Shown one piece after another: positions 36,782 through 45,775 of a stretch of 47,902 bases of DNA; positions within the stretch are counted from its first letter, which is position 1, and every line of letters starts with the position of its first letter. Origin of the DNA: Nocardioidaceae bacterium (GTDB lineage: Bacteria; Actinomycetota; Actinomycetes; Propionibacteriales; Nocardioidaceae); NCBI GenBank assembly GCA_013696745.1, contig JACCXZ010000156.1, forward strand, positions 1 to 47,902, given 5' to 3'. Under the pieces are notes generated by a model. The model saw nothing but the letters and a program-made list of their open reading frames with translations, was not told the DNA's origin and did not search any database. A program made the position numbers and the translations under genes.

Positions 36782-37882
36782 ATGACCGCGTCGACGACTG
36801 AAGCACTGCGGGTCACCGGGGTCGTCCTGCCCGAGAGTGAGCACCAGGACCTGTACGTCGCCGATGGCCGCATCACCACGAGCGGGCAGCCAGGTGCCAC
36901 CGACGTCACGGCCGGCCTCGGACCGTGCTGGATCGTCCCCGGCCTCGTGGATGCGCACTGCCACGTCGGCCTGGACGCCCACGGAGCGGTCGACGAGGCG
37001 ACCCAGCAGGAGCAGGCGCTCGCCGACCGTGACGCGGGTGCCCTGTTGCTGCGCGACTGTGGCAGTCCGGCCGACACCCGCTGGATCGACGACCGCGACG
37101 ACCTGCCGCGGATCATCCGTGCCGGCCGCCACCTCGCCCGCACCAGGCGCTACATCCGCAACTATGCGCACGAAGTGGAGCCGGAGGACCTGCCGGCCTA
37201 CATCGCGCGGGAGGCGCGGCGCAGCGACGGCTGGGTGAAGTTCGTCGGGGACTGGATTGAACGCGACGCCGGAGACCTGACTCCGAGCTTTCCCGCGGAC
37301 GCAGTCAAAGCCGCCGTCGAGGCCGCGCACGCCCACGGTGCCCGCGTCACCTCGCACGTCTTCGGCGAGGCCGCCCTCCCCGACCTCATCGCCGCCGGCA
37401 TCGACTGCATCGAGCACGGCACCGGCCTGTCCGCGGGCCTGGTGGAGGAGATGGCACTGAAGCGGGTGGCGCTGGTCCCCACGGTCACCAACCTGGAGAA
37501 CTTCCCCACGTTCGCCGAGCAGGGCGAGTCGAAGTTCCCGGCGTACGCGACCCACATGCGTGCCTTGTTCGCCCGGCGGTACGAGACCATCGGTGCCGCG
37601 TACGAGGCGGGCGTACAGATCTACGCCGGCACCGACGCAGGCGGCTCACTCCCGCACGGGCTGATCGCGCGGGAGGTCACCGGGTTGGTGACGTACGGAT
37701 TGAGCACCTTCGATGCGGTCGGGGCGGCCTCCTGGCGGGCTCGCGAGTGGCTCGGGGTCGACGCGACCCTGACGGAGGGTGCGCGTGCCGACTTCTGCGT
37801 GTACGACGCTGACCCGCTGGTCGACCCTGGTGTGCTCGCCGCACCCCGTCGCGTTGTGCTCCGGGGGCGAGTCGTCGGGTAG
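36782..37882 (+). CDS. metal-dependent amidohydrolase
   Basis: The 366-residue amidohydrolase-superfamily protein has the metal site IVPGLVDAHCHVGLD (HxH pair), the bridging lysine candidate GWVKFVGDWI, histidines in GARVTSHVFGEA and IEHGTGL, and the late aspartate in YAGTDAGGSLPHG. The C-terminal beta-sandwich closes with ADFCVYDADP and VVLRGRVVG. This pattern resembles imidazolonepropionase/prolidase-like members; the substrate is unknown. Start ATG 36782 is set by the leaderless -10. It stands alone between the iron-permease-like gene and lysS. Confidence 0.85.
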   Translation: MTASTTEALRVTGVVLPESEHQDLYVADGRITTSGQPGATDVTAGLGPCWIVPGLVDAHCHVGLDAHGAVDEATQQEQALADRDAGALLLRDCGSPADTRWIDDRDDLPRIIRAGRHLARTRRYIRNYAHEVEPEDLPAYIAREARRSDGWVKFVGDWIERDAGDLTPSFPADAVKAAVEAAHAHGARVTSHVFGEAALPDLIAAGIDCIEHGTGLSAGLVEEMALKRVALVPTVTNLENFPTFAEQGESKFPAYATHMRALFARRYETIGAAYEAGVQIYAGTDAGGSLPHGLIAREVTGLVTYGLSTFDAVGAASWRAREWLGVDATLTEGARADFCVYDADPLVDPGVLAAPRRVVLRGRVVG

Positions 37883-37978
37883 TCCGACTCCGCACTCACG
37901 CCGACTTCCGAGCTGGTGGTCATCAACCGTCACCCCGGTGGCCAGCAGCTCGGATCTCGGCGCGCTCTGGGAGACTGG

Positions 37979-39730
37979 ATGCCCAGTCCTCGAGAAAGGT
38001 TGGTGCCGGTCGTGGCTCGAAGAAGTGCGGGCGACTGGGTCTCCCAGTTCGCCGACCAGGTGATCGCGCGGGCAGCCGCGCGGCCACCCGGTGAGCCGAT
38101 CGTGTGCGCGTCCGGGCTGAGCCCGTCTGGCCCGATCCACCTCGGCAACCTGCGCGAGGTGATGACCCCCCACCTGGTCGCCGACGAGATCCGGCGCCGC
38201 GGCCACGAGTGCGTCCACCTGGTGTCCTGGGACGACTACGACCGGTTCCGCAAGGTCCCGACCGGCGTCGACGCGTCCTGGGCCGAGCACGTCGGCAAAC
38301 CCCTGTCGTTGGTGCCCGCACCACCGGGTAGCGCGTACGACAGCTGGGCCGAGCACTTCAAGGCGCCGATGCAGACGGCCCTCGACGAGCTGGGCATCGA
38401 GGTCCGCGGCGTGAGCCAGACCGAGCAGTACACGTCGGGGGCCTACCGCAAGCAGATCCTGCTCGCGATGCGCGAGCGCGAGAAGATCGACGCCGTGCTG
38501 GGCCGTTACCGCACCAGGGCGACGCCGTCCGCGACCCAGCGGCTGCCGACCGACGCGGACGACGCCGAGGCGGCGCGGGTCGCGGCCGAGGGCTCCGGTG
38601 CCGCGAGCGAGGACGACGGCGCGGCAGCCGGCGGTTACTTCCCGTACAAGCCGTACTGCTCGTTCTGCCAGCGGGACCTGACCACTGTCACCGGCTACGA
38701 CGATGACACCACCGCGCTGTCGTACACCTGCGCCTGTGGGCACGCCGAGACGGTGCTGCTGTCCGAGCACGACCGCGGCAAGCTGGTGTGGAAGGTCGAC
38801 TGGCCGATGCGCTGGGCCTACGAACGCGTCGACTTCGAGCCGTCGGGTGTCGACCACACGTCGCCCGGCTCCTCCTTCGTGGTCGGTGGGCAGATCATTG
38901 AGGAGGTGTTCGGCGCCCAGCAGCCGATCGGGCCGATGTACGCCTTCGTCGGCATCAGCGGCATGGCCAAGATGAGCAGCTCGCGGGGCGACGTGCCGAT
39001 CCCTTCCGATGCACTGCGGATCATGGAGGCGCCGCTGCTGCGCTGGCTGTATGCGCGGCGCAAGCCGCCGCAGTCGTTCACGATCGCGTTCGACCAGGAG
39101 ATCCAGCGCCTGTACGACGAGTGGGACGCGCTCGGACGCAAGATCGCGACCGGATCGGCCGGCGAGGCAGAGAGCATCGCGTACGGCCGGGCGGTCCGCA
39201 CCGCGAAGGGTCCGTTGCCGAGCACGCCGCGCCCGCTGCCGTACCGGATGCTTGCCTCCATCGTCGACATCACCACCGGCCACGACGAGCAGGTGTTGCG
39301 CATCCTGCGCCAGGTCGACGTCGACGACCCGGTGACCTCCCTGGAACAGACGCAACCCCGTCTCGGCAAGGCTGCGCACTGGGTCCGGACCCAGGTCCCG
39401 GCCGAGCAGCGTACGCATGTACGCGAGGAGCCCGACGCCGAGCTTCTCGCCTCGCTCGGGGCCACCGAACGCGAGTCGCTGGCGTTGCTGCTCGCCGGGC
39501 TCGAGGAGCACTGGTCGCTGGAGGGCCTGACGACGTTGCTCTACGGCGTGCCCAAGCAGCAGGCCGGACTGCCCCCGGACGTGACCCCGACACCGGAGCT
39601 GAAGGCCGCCCAACGCAGCTTCTTCGTCCTGCTCTACCGGCTTCTGCTCGGCAGCGACACCGGTCCCCGGCTGCCGACGCTGCTGCTGGCGCTGGGTTCT
39701 GACCAGATGCGCCGATTGCTCGGCGGTTGA
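37979..39730 (+). CDS. lysS: class I lysyl-tRNA synthetase
   Basis: The 583-residue protein is the class I (archaeal-type) LysRS, unrelated in fold to the usual class II enzyme. The HIGH-type motif ASGLSPSGPIHLGNLREV is near residue 45, cysteines PYCSFCQRD and CACGHAE suggest a zinc knuckle near 220-255, and the KMSKS-type loop MAKMSSSRGDVPIP is near 330; the C-terminal helical anticodon-binding part is complete. ATG 37979 has GGGAG at 5 bases and is preferred to GTG 38003 or 38012; the open frame starts at 37916. It is the only LysRS gene in the window. Confidence 0.93.
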   Translation: MPSPRERLVPVVARRSAGDWVSQFADQVIARAAARPPGEPIVCASGLSPSGPIHLGNLREVMTPHLVADEIRRRGHECVHLVSWDDYDRFRKVPTGVDASWAEHVGKPLSLVPAPPGSAYDSWAEHFKAPMQTALDELGIEVRGVSQTEQYTSGAYRKQILLAMREREKIDAVLGRYRTRATPSATQRLPTDADDAEAARVAAEGSGAASEDDGAAAGGYFPYKPYCSFCQRDLTTVTGYDDDTTALSYTCACGHAETVLLSEHDRGKLVWKVDWPMRWAYERVDFEPSGVDHTSPGSSFVVGGQIIEEVFGAQQPIGPMYAFVGISGMAKMSSSRGDVPIPSDALRIMEAPLLRWLYARRKPPQSFTIAFDQEIQRLYDEWDALGRKIATGSAGEAESIAYGRAVRTAKGPLPSTPRPLPYRMLASIVDITTGHDEQVLRILRQVDVDDPVTSLEQTQPRLGKAAHWVRTQVPAEQRTHVREEPDAELLASLGATERESLALLLAGLEEHWSLEGLTTLLYGVPKQQAGLPPDVTPTPELKAAQRSFFVLLYRLLLGSDTGPRLPTLLLALGSDQMRRLLGG

Positions 39731-39847
39731 CGGCACGGCGCCGCCGCGACCAAGGCACCCAATGGCGCAATCACGGGGTTCTCGACCGCGCCACCACCCC
39801 CTTGCGCGCCACTCGTGCCAGCATTCGGGCGTGTGAAGCTGAGCCTG

Positions 39848-40361
39848 TCAGAGGCGTATCTTCATGACGATGCGTGCGCCGAGAGCATCCAGGCCGAGCG
39901 CGAACTCCGCACGGCGCCGGCTCGCCATCATTGGATGCGGGTCGGGTCCTCGACACATCCCATGGCCGCGTAGAGGGGCGCATTGAAGATGACGTCACGA
40001 AACGTCGTGCCACAGATCGAGGTGTATCCGCGCTGTCGGGCGAGGGCGGTGACGGCCTCCAGGGGCGCGTTGCCGATGCCGTGTCGGGCCAGTTCCGGAT
40101 GGACCGAGACCTGGTCGAGCGCGAGCAGTTCCTGATTCAGCTCGCTGACCGTGCAGCCCCGACGACGCGTCCGTCGACCTCAGCCACGAGCGCCAGATCC
40201 CACGACGTGACTTCATCCAGGCCTACCAGCACATCCAGGCCGTCAAGATCGACTCCATGCGACTTGAGCATCGCCCGTGCGGCTTGCTCGACCCGATGCA
40301 TCGCCTCGGAGTCTTCGGGTGTTGCGGGTCGGACCGTTGGTTGGGGCGAGGCACTGCACAT
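39848..40361 (-). pseudogene. GNAT acetyltransferase broken by two frameshifts
   Basis: Reading the minus strand from ATG 40361, frame one gives [20 protein letters not shown] ... [14 protein letters not shown] and stops at 40137. One base shift near 40149-40151 restores a GNAT core: ALDQVSVHPELARHGIGNAP, AVTALARQRGYTSICGTTFR, NAPLYAAMGCVEDP. A second shift near 39938-39949 restores the C-terminus, RRRAEFALGLDALGARIVMK, ending at 39848. Both look like single-G losses in G/C runs. Repaired length would be about 171 residues. TACCGT six bases before the ATG is an intact leaderless -10. Sequencing error is the alternative. The 117 bases to lysS show nothing. Confidence 0.75.
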
Positions 40362-40367
40362 GGGTGG

Positions 40368-40373
40368 ACGGTA
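40368..40373 (-). promoter_or_regulatory. -10 box TACCGT of the GNAT pseudogene
   Basis: TACCGT, six bases CCACCC, then ATG 40361 on the minus strand. Confidence 0.35.
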
Positions 40374-40448
40374 GCGGTGGTGACCGTGAGCCTGGGGTCT
40401 CACCAGGCGTACGAGCCTAGAACTCCGGGAGTCCATCCGGCTCTCAAT

Positions 40449-40477
40449 TTCTGGGCGCGGCACACGTCTGGCAGACT
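40449..40477 (+). promoter_or_regulatory. putative rpsP promoter
   Basis: TTCTGG (40449-40454), a 17-base spacer and CAGACT (40472-40477), about 130 bases upstream of rpsP. The stretch TCTGGCAGACT recurs closely at the rplS promoter (CTGGCAGACTT), so both ribosomal genes appear to share promoter type. Confidence 0.4.
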
Positions 40478-40607
40478 GATTCATCGAGCCGTGGGTGGCA
40501 GTCCCTCTCAACTGCAGCCCTCGGATCCACGGGCTGACCATCTGCTCCCCACGCAGACGCGGATTCGGCCCACCACCCCAGGACATCAAAGAGGAGACAC
40601 CACACCC

Positions 40608-41150
40608 GTGGCCGTCAAGATTCGTTTGAAGCGGATGGGCAAGATCCGTCAGCCGTACTACCGCATCGTCGTCGCCGACTCGCGCACCAAGCGCGACGGT
40701 CGGGTGATCGAGGAGATCGGCAAGTACCACCCGAAGCAGGATCCCTCGATCATCGAGGTCGACTCCGAGCGTGCCCAGCACTGGCTGTCGGTCGGCGCCC
40801 AGCCGAGCGAACCCGTCGCCGCCCTGCTCAAGCTCACGGGCGACTGGCAGAAGTACAAGGGAGAGGCCGCTCCCGGTCCGCTCCTGATGGCCGAGCCCAA
40901 GCGCACCAAGGAAGACCGGTACAACGAAGCGGTCAAGGGCCTCGACGCCGAGCCGAAGAGTGAGCCGGTGACTGGGCGGGGCGCCAAGAAGAGAACCGCG
41001 CAGCCCAAGGCAGCTGAGCCCGAGGCGGCGGAGCCCGAGGCCGCTGAGCCCGAGGCGGGGGAGCCCGAGGCCGCTGAGCCTTCCGCTGCCGAGGCGCCGG
41101 CTGCCGAGGCGCCGGCGGAGGGTGAGTCGGCCGAGAAGTCCGAGTCCTGA
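40608..41150 (+). CDS. rpsP: 30S ribosomal protein S16 with long Ala-Glu-Pro tail
   Basis: The first 85 residues are ordinary S16 ([59 protein letters not shown]). The remaining 95 form an extension: a basic linker ([13 protein letters not shown]) and then tandem AAEPE-type pentads, [20 protein letters not shown], ending in a Glu/Ala/Ser-rich tail, 180 residues in all. Extended S16 proteins occur in actinobacteria, but the tail is low-complexity and its role unknown. GTG 40608 follows GAGGAG. It leads the rpsP-khpA-rimM-trmD cluster. Confidence 0.95.
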   Translation: MAVKIRLKRMGKIRQPYYRIVVADSRTKRDGRVIEEIGKYHPKQDPSIIEVDSERAQHWLSVGAQPSEPVAALLKLTGDWQKYKGEAAPGPLLMAEPKRTKEDRYNEAVKGLDAEPKSEPVTGRGAKKRTAQPKAAEPEAAEPEAAEPEAGEPEAAEPSAAEAPAAEAPAEGESAEKSES

Positions 41151-41155
41151 CCGGC

Positions 41156-41398
41156 ATGGTGGCCGACGCGATCGAGCACTTGGTACGGGGCATCGTCGAC
41201 AACCCCGACGACGTCAGCGTTCGAGCGAAGTCGCGTGGTCGCGGCCAGATGTACGAGGTGCGCGTGAACCCCGACGATCTCGGCAAGGTCATCGGACGTG
41301 CCGGTCGGACGGCCACCGCGATCCGTACAGTCGTGTCAGCACTGGCCGGCAGCGAAGGCGCGCGGGTGGACTTCGTCGACGTGGACCGCCGTCCCTAA
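41156..41398 (+). CDS. khpA: KH-domain RNA-binding protein
   Basis: The 80-residue protein is one KH domain with the GxxG loop in LGKVIGRAGRTATAIRTVV and the usual start VADAIEHLVRGIVDNPDDVS. KhpA proteins bind RNA, often with KhpB, and affect cell division and ribosome biogenesis. It starts five bases after rpsP. Repeat copy E separates it from rimM. Confidence 0.93.
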   Translation: MVADAIEHLVRGIVDNPDDVSVRAKSRGRGQMYEVRVNPDDLGKVIGRAGRTATAIRTVVSALAGSEGARVDFVDVDRRP

Positions 41399-41425
41399 CG
41401 GTTCCGCGTCCTCCGGCACGGCCAC

Positions 41426-41500
41426 GGTTTACCTGGGTCCCCTGGTAAACCGCACTGCTCATGGGACGCAAGCCATGGGCAGTGGCAACATGCCAGGGGA
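41426..41500 (+). repeat. copy E of the nested-palindrome intergenic repeat
   Basis: First palindrome GGTTTACC...GGTAAACC is perfect in its eight-base arms (41426-41451). The second, CACTGCTCATGGG/CCATGGGCAGTG around ACGCAAG (41453-41484), has a few mismatches; GCAACATGCCAGGGGA follows. It lies inside the khpA-rimM gap, within an otherwise tight ribosomal operon. Confidence 0.85.
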
Positions 41501-41537
41501 GTCGACACTCGTGTGGCGGGTGTGACGAGGAGCAGTG

Positions 41538-42080
41538 ATGGAGGTAGTCGTCGGACGGGTGGGCGGGGCCCACGGCATCCGCGGCGAGGTCGGTGTGGAG
41601 GTCCGCACCGACGAGCCAGAGCGGAGGTTCGTCGTCGGTACGACGCTGCGGACCGAACCGGGGTCACGGGCGTTGACCGTACGCAGCAACCGGACCCACC
41701 AGCAGCGGCAACTGGTCGCGTTCGAACAGGTGGAGGACCGTACGACCGCCGAGGCGCTGCACGGGTTGCTGCTCGTCGTGGACGTCGCGGATGACGAGAG
41801 CCCACAGGACTCCGAGGAGTTCTACGACCGGCAGCTGATCGGGCTCGAGGTGCGTCCGATTGCGGAGTCCGACGGTGATCCCGGTGCCGTGCTCGGGCGG
41901 GTCCACGGCGTGCTCCATCTACCGGTTCAGGACGTGCTCGCCTGCCTGCTGGATGACGGGCGAGAGGTGCTGGTGCCGTTCGTGGCCGAGCTGGTGCCCA
42001 CCGTCGACGTCTCGAGCGGCTGGATCGGCGTGCTCGACCTCCCCGGGCTGCTGACGACGGATGAGAATCCTGGACAGTGA
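41538..42080 (+). CDS. rimM: ribosome maturation factor RimM
   Basis: The 180-residue protein binds S19 during 30S head assembly. The N-terminal barrel has [18 protein letters not shown] and the middle [18 protein letters not shown]; the PRC-barrel has [30 protein letters not shown] and [17 protein letters not shown] 41538 has GAGGAG at 6 bases and is preferred to the GTG just before it. Confidence 0.95.
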   Translation: MEVVVGRVGGAHGIRGEVGVEVRTDEPERRFVVGTTLRTEPGSRALTVRSNRTHQQRQLVAFEQVEDRTTAEALHGLLLVVDVADDESPQDSEEFYDRQLIGLEVRPIAESDGDPGAVLGRVHGVLHLPVQDVLACLLDDGREVLVPFVAELVPTVDVSSGWIGVLDLPGLLTTDENPGQ

Positions 42081-42087
42081 GGGCTCG

Positions 42088-42780
42088 ATGCGCATCGACG
42101 TCGTGACGATCTTCCCCGACTACCTCGCTCCGCTGGGCCTGGCGTTGGCCGGGAAGGCGCGCAGTACTGGCCTGGTCGACCTGCGGGTGCATGATCTGCG
42201 CCGGTGGACGCATGATCGGCACCGCACCGTGGATGACACGCCGTACGGCGGGGGTGCCGGAATGGTGATGCGTCCAGAGCCCTGGGGGGAGGCGCTCGAC
42301 GAGCTGGTACCCGACGCCGGTACGAGCCTGCCCACGCTGCTGGTGCCGACGCCGGCCGGCGTCCCCTTCCGGCAGGCCGACGCCGAACGGCTCGTCGCAC
42401 TTCCGTGGCTGGTGTTCGCCTGCGGTCGCTACGAGGGCATCGACCAGCGGGTGGTCGAGCACGCGGCCAACCGGATGCCGGTCGAGGAGATGTCGATCGG
42501 TGACTACGTCCTGAACGGCGGAGAGGTGGCGGCGTTGGTTGTCATCGAGGCCGTCGTACGACTGCTGCCGGGGTTCATGGGCAACCCGGAATCGCTGACA
42601 GTGGAATCGCACGCCGAGGATGGGCTGCTGGAAAGCCCCGTCTACACCAGACCCGCCTCGTGGCGTGGGCTGGGTGTCCCGGACGTGCTGCTCTCGGGCC
42701 ACCACGGGAAGGTCGAGCGGTGGCGGCGCGAACAGTCGCTCGACCGCACCCGAGAGCGCCGCCCCGATCTGCTGGGCTGA
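42088..42780 (+). CDS. trmD: tRNA (guanine37-N1)-methyltransferase
   Basis: The 230-residue SPOUT-knot enzyme methylates G37 next to the anticodon. Marks: [73 protein letters not shown], and C-terminal [19 protein letters not shown] 42088 is chosen because GAGGG lies five bases before it; ATG 42061 would overlap rimM by 20 bases. Confidence 0.95.
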   Translation: MRIDVVTIFPDYLAPLGLALAGKARSTGLVDLRVHDLRRWTHDRHRTVDDTPYGGGAGMVMRPEPWGEALDELVPDAGTSLPTLLVPTPAGVPFRQADAERLVALPWLVFACGRYEGIDQRVVEHAANRMPVEEMSIGDYVLNGGEVAALVVIEAVVRLLPGFMGNPESLTVESHAEDGLLESPVYTRPASWRGLGVPDVLLSGHHGKVERWRREQSLDRTRERRPDLLG

Positions 42781-42799
42781 GTCGCGCGCAGGCGGCGAT

Positions 42800-42828
42800 T
42801 TCGCCGGCGATCGAGGATCTGGCAGACT
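42800..42828 (+). promoter_or_regulatory. putative rplS promoter
   Basis: TTCGCC (42800-42805), 17-base spacer, CAGACT (42823-42828), 132 bases before rplS. The -35 matches that proposed for rpmB and the -10 matches rpsP. The -35 lies in a small palindrome CGGCGATTTCGCCG that could alternatively end the trmD transcript. Confidence 0.35.
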
Positions 42829-42960
42829 TGCCGGTCGGCGCCTGGCCTATCCATCTGCCACAGGGGATCGAATCGTGACGACCAGGAAAGCCGACAATGA
42901 CGTGCACAACCCGATTCCGTAGGTGGCCTGTGGCACCGACGAGGAAGGCAAGCAGCCACT

Positions 42961-43323
42961 ATGGCCAACATCATCGATGAGCTCGCGAGTGCGACCGCTC
43001 GGACCGACATCCCGGAGTTCCGCGCCGGCGACAACCTCAAGGTGCACGTACGCGTCATCGAGGGTACGCGCTCCCGGGTGCAGATCTTCCAAGGCGTCTG
43101 CATCCGCATCCAGGGCTCCGGCATCGGCCGCACCTTCACCGTCCGCAAGATCTCCTTCGGGGTCGGAGTGGAGCGCACGTTCCCCCTGCACACGCCGATC
43201 ATCGAGAAGATCGAGGTCGTCACCCGCGGTGACGTCCGGCGCGCCAAGCTGTACTACCTGCGCAACCTGCGCGGCAAGGCAGCCAAGATCAAGGAGAAGC
43301 GCGACGTCGTCCCGACCCGCTGA
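42961..43323 (+). CDS. rplS: 50S ribosomal protein L19
   Basis: The 120-residue protein lies at the 30S-50S interface. Typical segments are [55 protein letters not shown] and the basic end [18 protein letters not shown]. Length is normal. The 180-bp leader upstream holds its own promoter, so it is not only read through from trmD. Confidence 0.97.
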   Translation: MANIIDELASATARTDIPEFRAGDNLKVHVRVIEGTRSRVQIFQGVCIRIQGSGIGRTFTVRKISFGVGVERTFPLHTPIIEKIEVVTRGDVRRAKLYYLRNLRGKAAKIKEKRDVVPTR

Positions 43324-43335
43324 CCGACCGCAGGC

Positions 43336-43341
43336 TAGGCT
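43336..43341 (+). promoter_or_regulatory. -10 box TAGGCT of a leaderless promoter (lepB)
   Basis: TAGGCT, six bases CGGGTA, then GTG 43348; the box begins only 13 bases after the rplS stop. Confidence 0.45.
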
Positions 43342-43347
43342 CGGGTA

Positions 43348-44250
43348 GTGACCAGGGATGACGACGCGAACCGCGGGGCTGGCCTCGGGGCCGCACCTTG
43401 GTCGTCTGAATCCCAAGCCGACGAGAGCGGAACTCTGAGTCCCGCACCGACCGCCGTGAACGGGGCGAGCGGTGCATCCGCTGCGCCACGTGATCCGGGG
43501 TCCACCGGGTCGGCTCCGGGTCCGGATGACGCCTCCCGGCAGCGAACGGTGAGGCAGGAACGCCAGGAGACGAAGCGCCAGGAGAAGCAGGCCAAGAAGA
43601 AGACCCTGCCCTTGTGGCAGGAACTGACCGTGCTGCTGGTATCGGCCTTCGTGCTCGCACTCATCGTCAAGACGTTCTTCCTCCAGGCTTTCTACATCCC
43701 GTCGTCGTCGATGGAGCCGACGCTGCTGGTCGACGACAAGATTCTGGTGCAGAAGGTCTCCTACTGGGCCGGTGACGTCGAGCGGGGCGACATCGTCGTT
43801 TTCGACGACCCGGGCGGGTGGCTCAGCCGGGCACAGGAGTCAGCGCCTCGCAACGCGGTCCAGCGCGGGCTCGAGATCGTCGGGCTGTACCCGAGCGGTG
43901 GGCACCTGGTCAAGCGCGTCATCGCCGTGAGTGGTGACCGGGTGCGCTGCTGCAACGCCGAGAACCAGATAGTCGTCAACGGGGTACCACTCGAGGAGTC
44001 GTACCTCCCAGAGACCGTCAATCAGGGTCGCTACAACGTCACGGTCCCCCCGGACTCGTTGTGGGTCCTGGGCGACAACCGTTCCAACTCTCAGGACTCC
44101 CACGCCCACACCGGCGAACCCGGTGGCGGGTTCGTCTCCACCGACGGGGTCGTGGGCAAGGTGTGGAGCGTCGTCTGGCCGTCGTCGCGCGCACAGCTGC
44201 TCGACCGGCCCGGGGTCTATGAGGCCGCTGCACTGGACGAGGGCCCGTAG
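43348..44250 (+). CDS. lepB: signal peptidase I (first of two)
   Basis: The 300-residue protein has a long hydrophilic cytoplasmic N-terminus (about 85 residues, Arg/Glu/Lys-rich at the end), one membrane helix (LTVLLVSAFVLALIVKTFFL), the catalytic serine in YIPSSSMEPTL, the catalytic lysine in GGHLVKRVIAVSGDRV and box E LGDNRSNSQDSH. It cleaves signal peptides outside the membrane. TAGGCT six bases before GTG 43348 suggests a leaderless start separate from rplS. It overlaps the next signal peptidase gene by one base. Confidence 0.94.
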   Translation: MTRDDDANRGAGLGAAPWSSESQADESGTLSPAPTAVNGASGASAAPRDPGSTGSAPGPDDASRQRTVRQERQETKRQEKQAKKKTLPLWQELTVLLVSAFVLALIVKTFFLQAFYIPSSSMEPTLLVDDKILVQKVSYWAGDVERGDIVVFDDPGGWLSRAQESAPRNAVQRGLEIVGLYPSGGHLVKRVIAVSGDRVRCCNAENQIVVNGVPLEESYLPETVNQGRYNVTVPPDSLWVLGDNRSNSQDSHAHTGEPGGGFVSTDGVVGKVWSVVWPSSRAQLLDRPGVYEAAALDEGP

Positions 44251-45068
44251 TGGCGGCACCCGAGCGCCCGGAGAACCGACGCCCAGGGGCCGCCGAACCC
44301 GCGCAGCCGGCGGAGCCGCAGGACGACGGACTACTGCTCGACCGCTTCGAGGAGCAACCGCGCCACCGGGTGCTGCAACTGGTGCGCGACGCCGCCTTCG
44401 TGGTCGTGGTGGCCATCGTCGTGTCGGCCTTGCTGCGGGCATTTGTCCTGCAGGCCTTCATGGTCCCCACCGGCTCAATGGAGAACACCATCGGCACCGA
44501 CGAGCGCATCCTGGTGACCAAGTTCGGTGACATCGAGCGCGGGCAGGTCGTGGTCTTCGAGGATCCCAGTGACTGGATCACGTTGCAGTCCGGTCCGGTG
44601 AGCGCTCCCGGTCCGATCCGTTCCGGTCTCGAGTGGGTCGGACTGCTGCCCTCGTCGGCCGACGACCACCTCGTCAAGCGAGTGGTGGGCATGCCGGGTG
44701 ATCGAGTCGTGTGCTGCGACAACCGGGGTCGGGTGAGCGTCAACGGTCACGCTCTGGAGGAGCGGTCGTACCTTTTCCCTGGCGACGAGCCCTCCGAGAC
44801 TGCCTTCGATGTGACGGTCCCCCGGGGGGCCATGTGGGTGATGGGGGACCACCGCTCCGACTCCGGTGACTCGCGCTGCCACCTCACCGACGACACGGCC
44901 TTCGTCCCCCTCGACCTGGTCACCGGACGCGCCGTCGCCACCGTCTGGCCGCTCGACGAGCTGGGTGCGCTCGGCGTACCGCAGGCCTACGCGGGCGTCC
45001 CCACACCGAGCAACGTGCCCGCCGAACGGGTCGTGACGACCCCGAGCGACTGCGTGCTGGTGTCGTGA
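44250..45068 (+). CDS. lepB: signal peptidase I (second of two)
   Basis: The 272-residue paralogue has a shorter acidic N-terminus, a membrane helix (AAFVVVVAIVVSALLRAFVL), catalytic serine in VPTGSMENTI, lysine in DDHLVKRVVGMPGDRV and MGDHRSDSGDSR. Its longer insert around residue 110-140 differs from the first copy, so substrate preference may differ. GTG 44250 overlaps the first gene's TAG by one base. Tandem signal peptidases are common in actinobacteria (four in streptomycetes). Confidence 0.94.
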   Translation: MAAPERPENRRPGAAEPAQPAEPQDDGLLLDRFEEQPRHRVLQLVRDAAFVVVVAIVVSALLRAFVLQAFMVPTGSMENTIGTDERILVTKFGDIERGQVVVFEDPSDWITLQSGPVSAPGPIRSGLEWVGLLPSSADDHLVKRVVGMPGDRVVCCDNRGRVSVNGHALEERSYLFPGDEPSETAFDVTVPRGAMWVMGDHRSDSGDSRCHLTDDTAFVPLDLVTGRAVATVWPLDELGALGVPQAYAGVPTPSNVPAERVVTTPSDCVLVS

Positions 45069-45775
45069 CCGTGTTCCCGCGTGGTGCGACCGTACGCCGG
45101 GACGCCGGACTGTACGGGTACGAACGCGCCCTGGCAAGGACCGGGCTGACACCGGTCGCCGGGGTGGACGAGGCGGGACGGGGGGCCTGCGCCGGTCCCC
45201 TCGTCGCGGCGGCCGCGATCCTGCCCGAAGGCCGTCGTGGAGAGGTGCCGGGGATGGCCGACTCCAAGCTGCTGACGGCGCGGCAGCGAGAGGCCTGCTA
45301 CGAGGTCGTGGTCGTCCGCGCGCTGGCCTGGTCGGTAGTCGTCGTCTCCGCTGACGAGTGCGACCGGCTCGGCATGCACGTGGCCAATGTCGCGGCCCTG
45401 CGGCGGGCCATCGCCCGCCTGTCGGTGCGCCCGGCGTTCGTGCTCACCGACGGCTTCCCGGTGGACGGTCTGGGCGCGCAGGGGCTCGCAGTGTGGAAGG
45501 GCGACCGGGTGTCGGCCTCCATCGCGGCCGCGTCGATCATCGCCAAGGTCACCAGGGACGCCATGATGTGCGACCTGCATCAGCGCTACCCGGCGTACTC
45601 CTTCGACGTGCACAAGGGCTACGTCACCCGGCTGCACGAAGCGCGGTTGGCTGCGCACGGCCCGTGCGAGGAACACCGGCAGCGCTTCGTCAACGTACGG
45701 GAGGCCGACCGTGAGCGGCTCCGCGACGACTACGGCGCTGTGGGCGCGGAGAGGAGCGCGAGCGGTGAGTGCTGA
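45065..45775 (+). CDS. rnhB: ribonuclease HII
   Basis: The 236-residue enzyme removes RNA from RNA-DNA hybrids, including single ribonucleotides. Catalytic residues are in PVAGVDEAGRGACAGPLVAA (Asp-Glu), VLTDGFPVDG (Asp) and ASIAAASIIAKVTRDAMM (last Asp); MADSKLLTARQRE and FDVHKGYVT are also typical. The GTG overlaps the lepB stop by GTGA. Its 3' end overlaps the next gene by 11 bases. Confidence 0.95.
   Translation: MTVFPRGATVRRDAGLYGYERALARTGLTPVAGVDEAGRGACAGPLVAAAAILPEGRRGEVPGMADSKLLTARQREACYEVVVVRALAWSVVVVSADECDRLGMHVANVAALRRAIARLSVRPAFVLTDGFPVDGLGAQGLAVWKGDRVSASIAAASIIAKVTRDAMMCDLHQRYPAYSFDVHKGYVTRLHEARLAAHGPCEEHRQRFVNVREADRERLRDDYGAVGAERSASGEC

Noticed and set aside
36678-36806. N-terminal extension of the iron-permease-like protein to 36806
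   Set aside because: It would cross the divergent amidohydrolase start and its promoter, and the GTG at 36677 has a correctly placed -10 box.
39957-39966. CATCCCATGG resembling the repeat core
   Set aside because: It lies within the coding frame of the GNAT pseudogene (AAMGC) and lacks the second arm and flanking palindrome.
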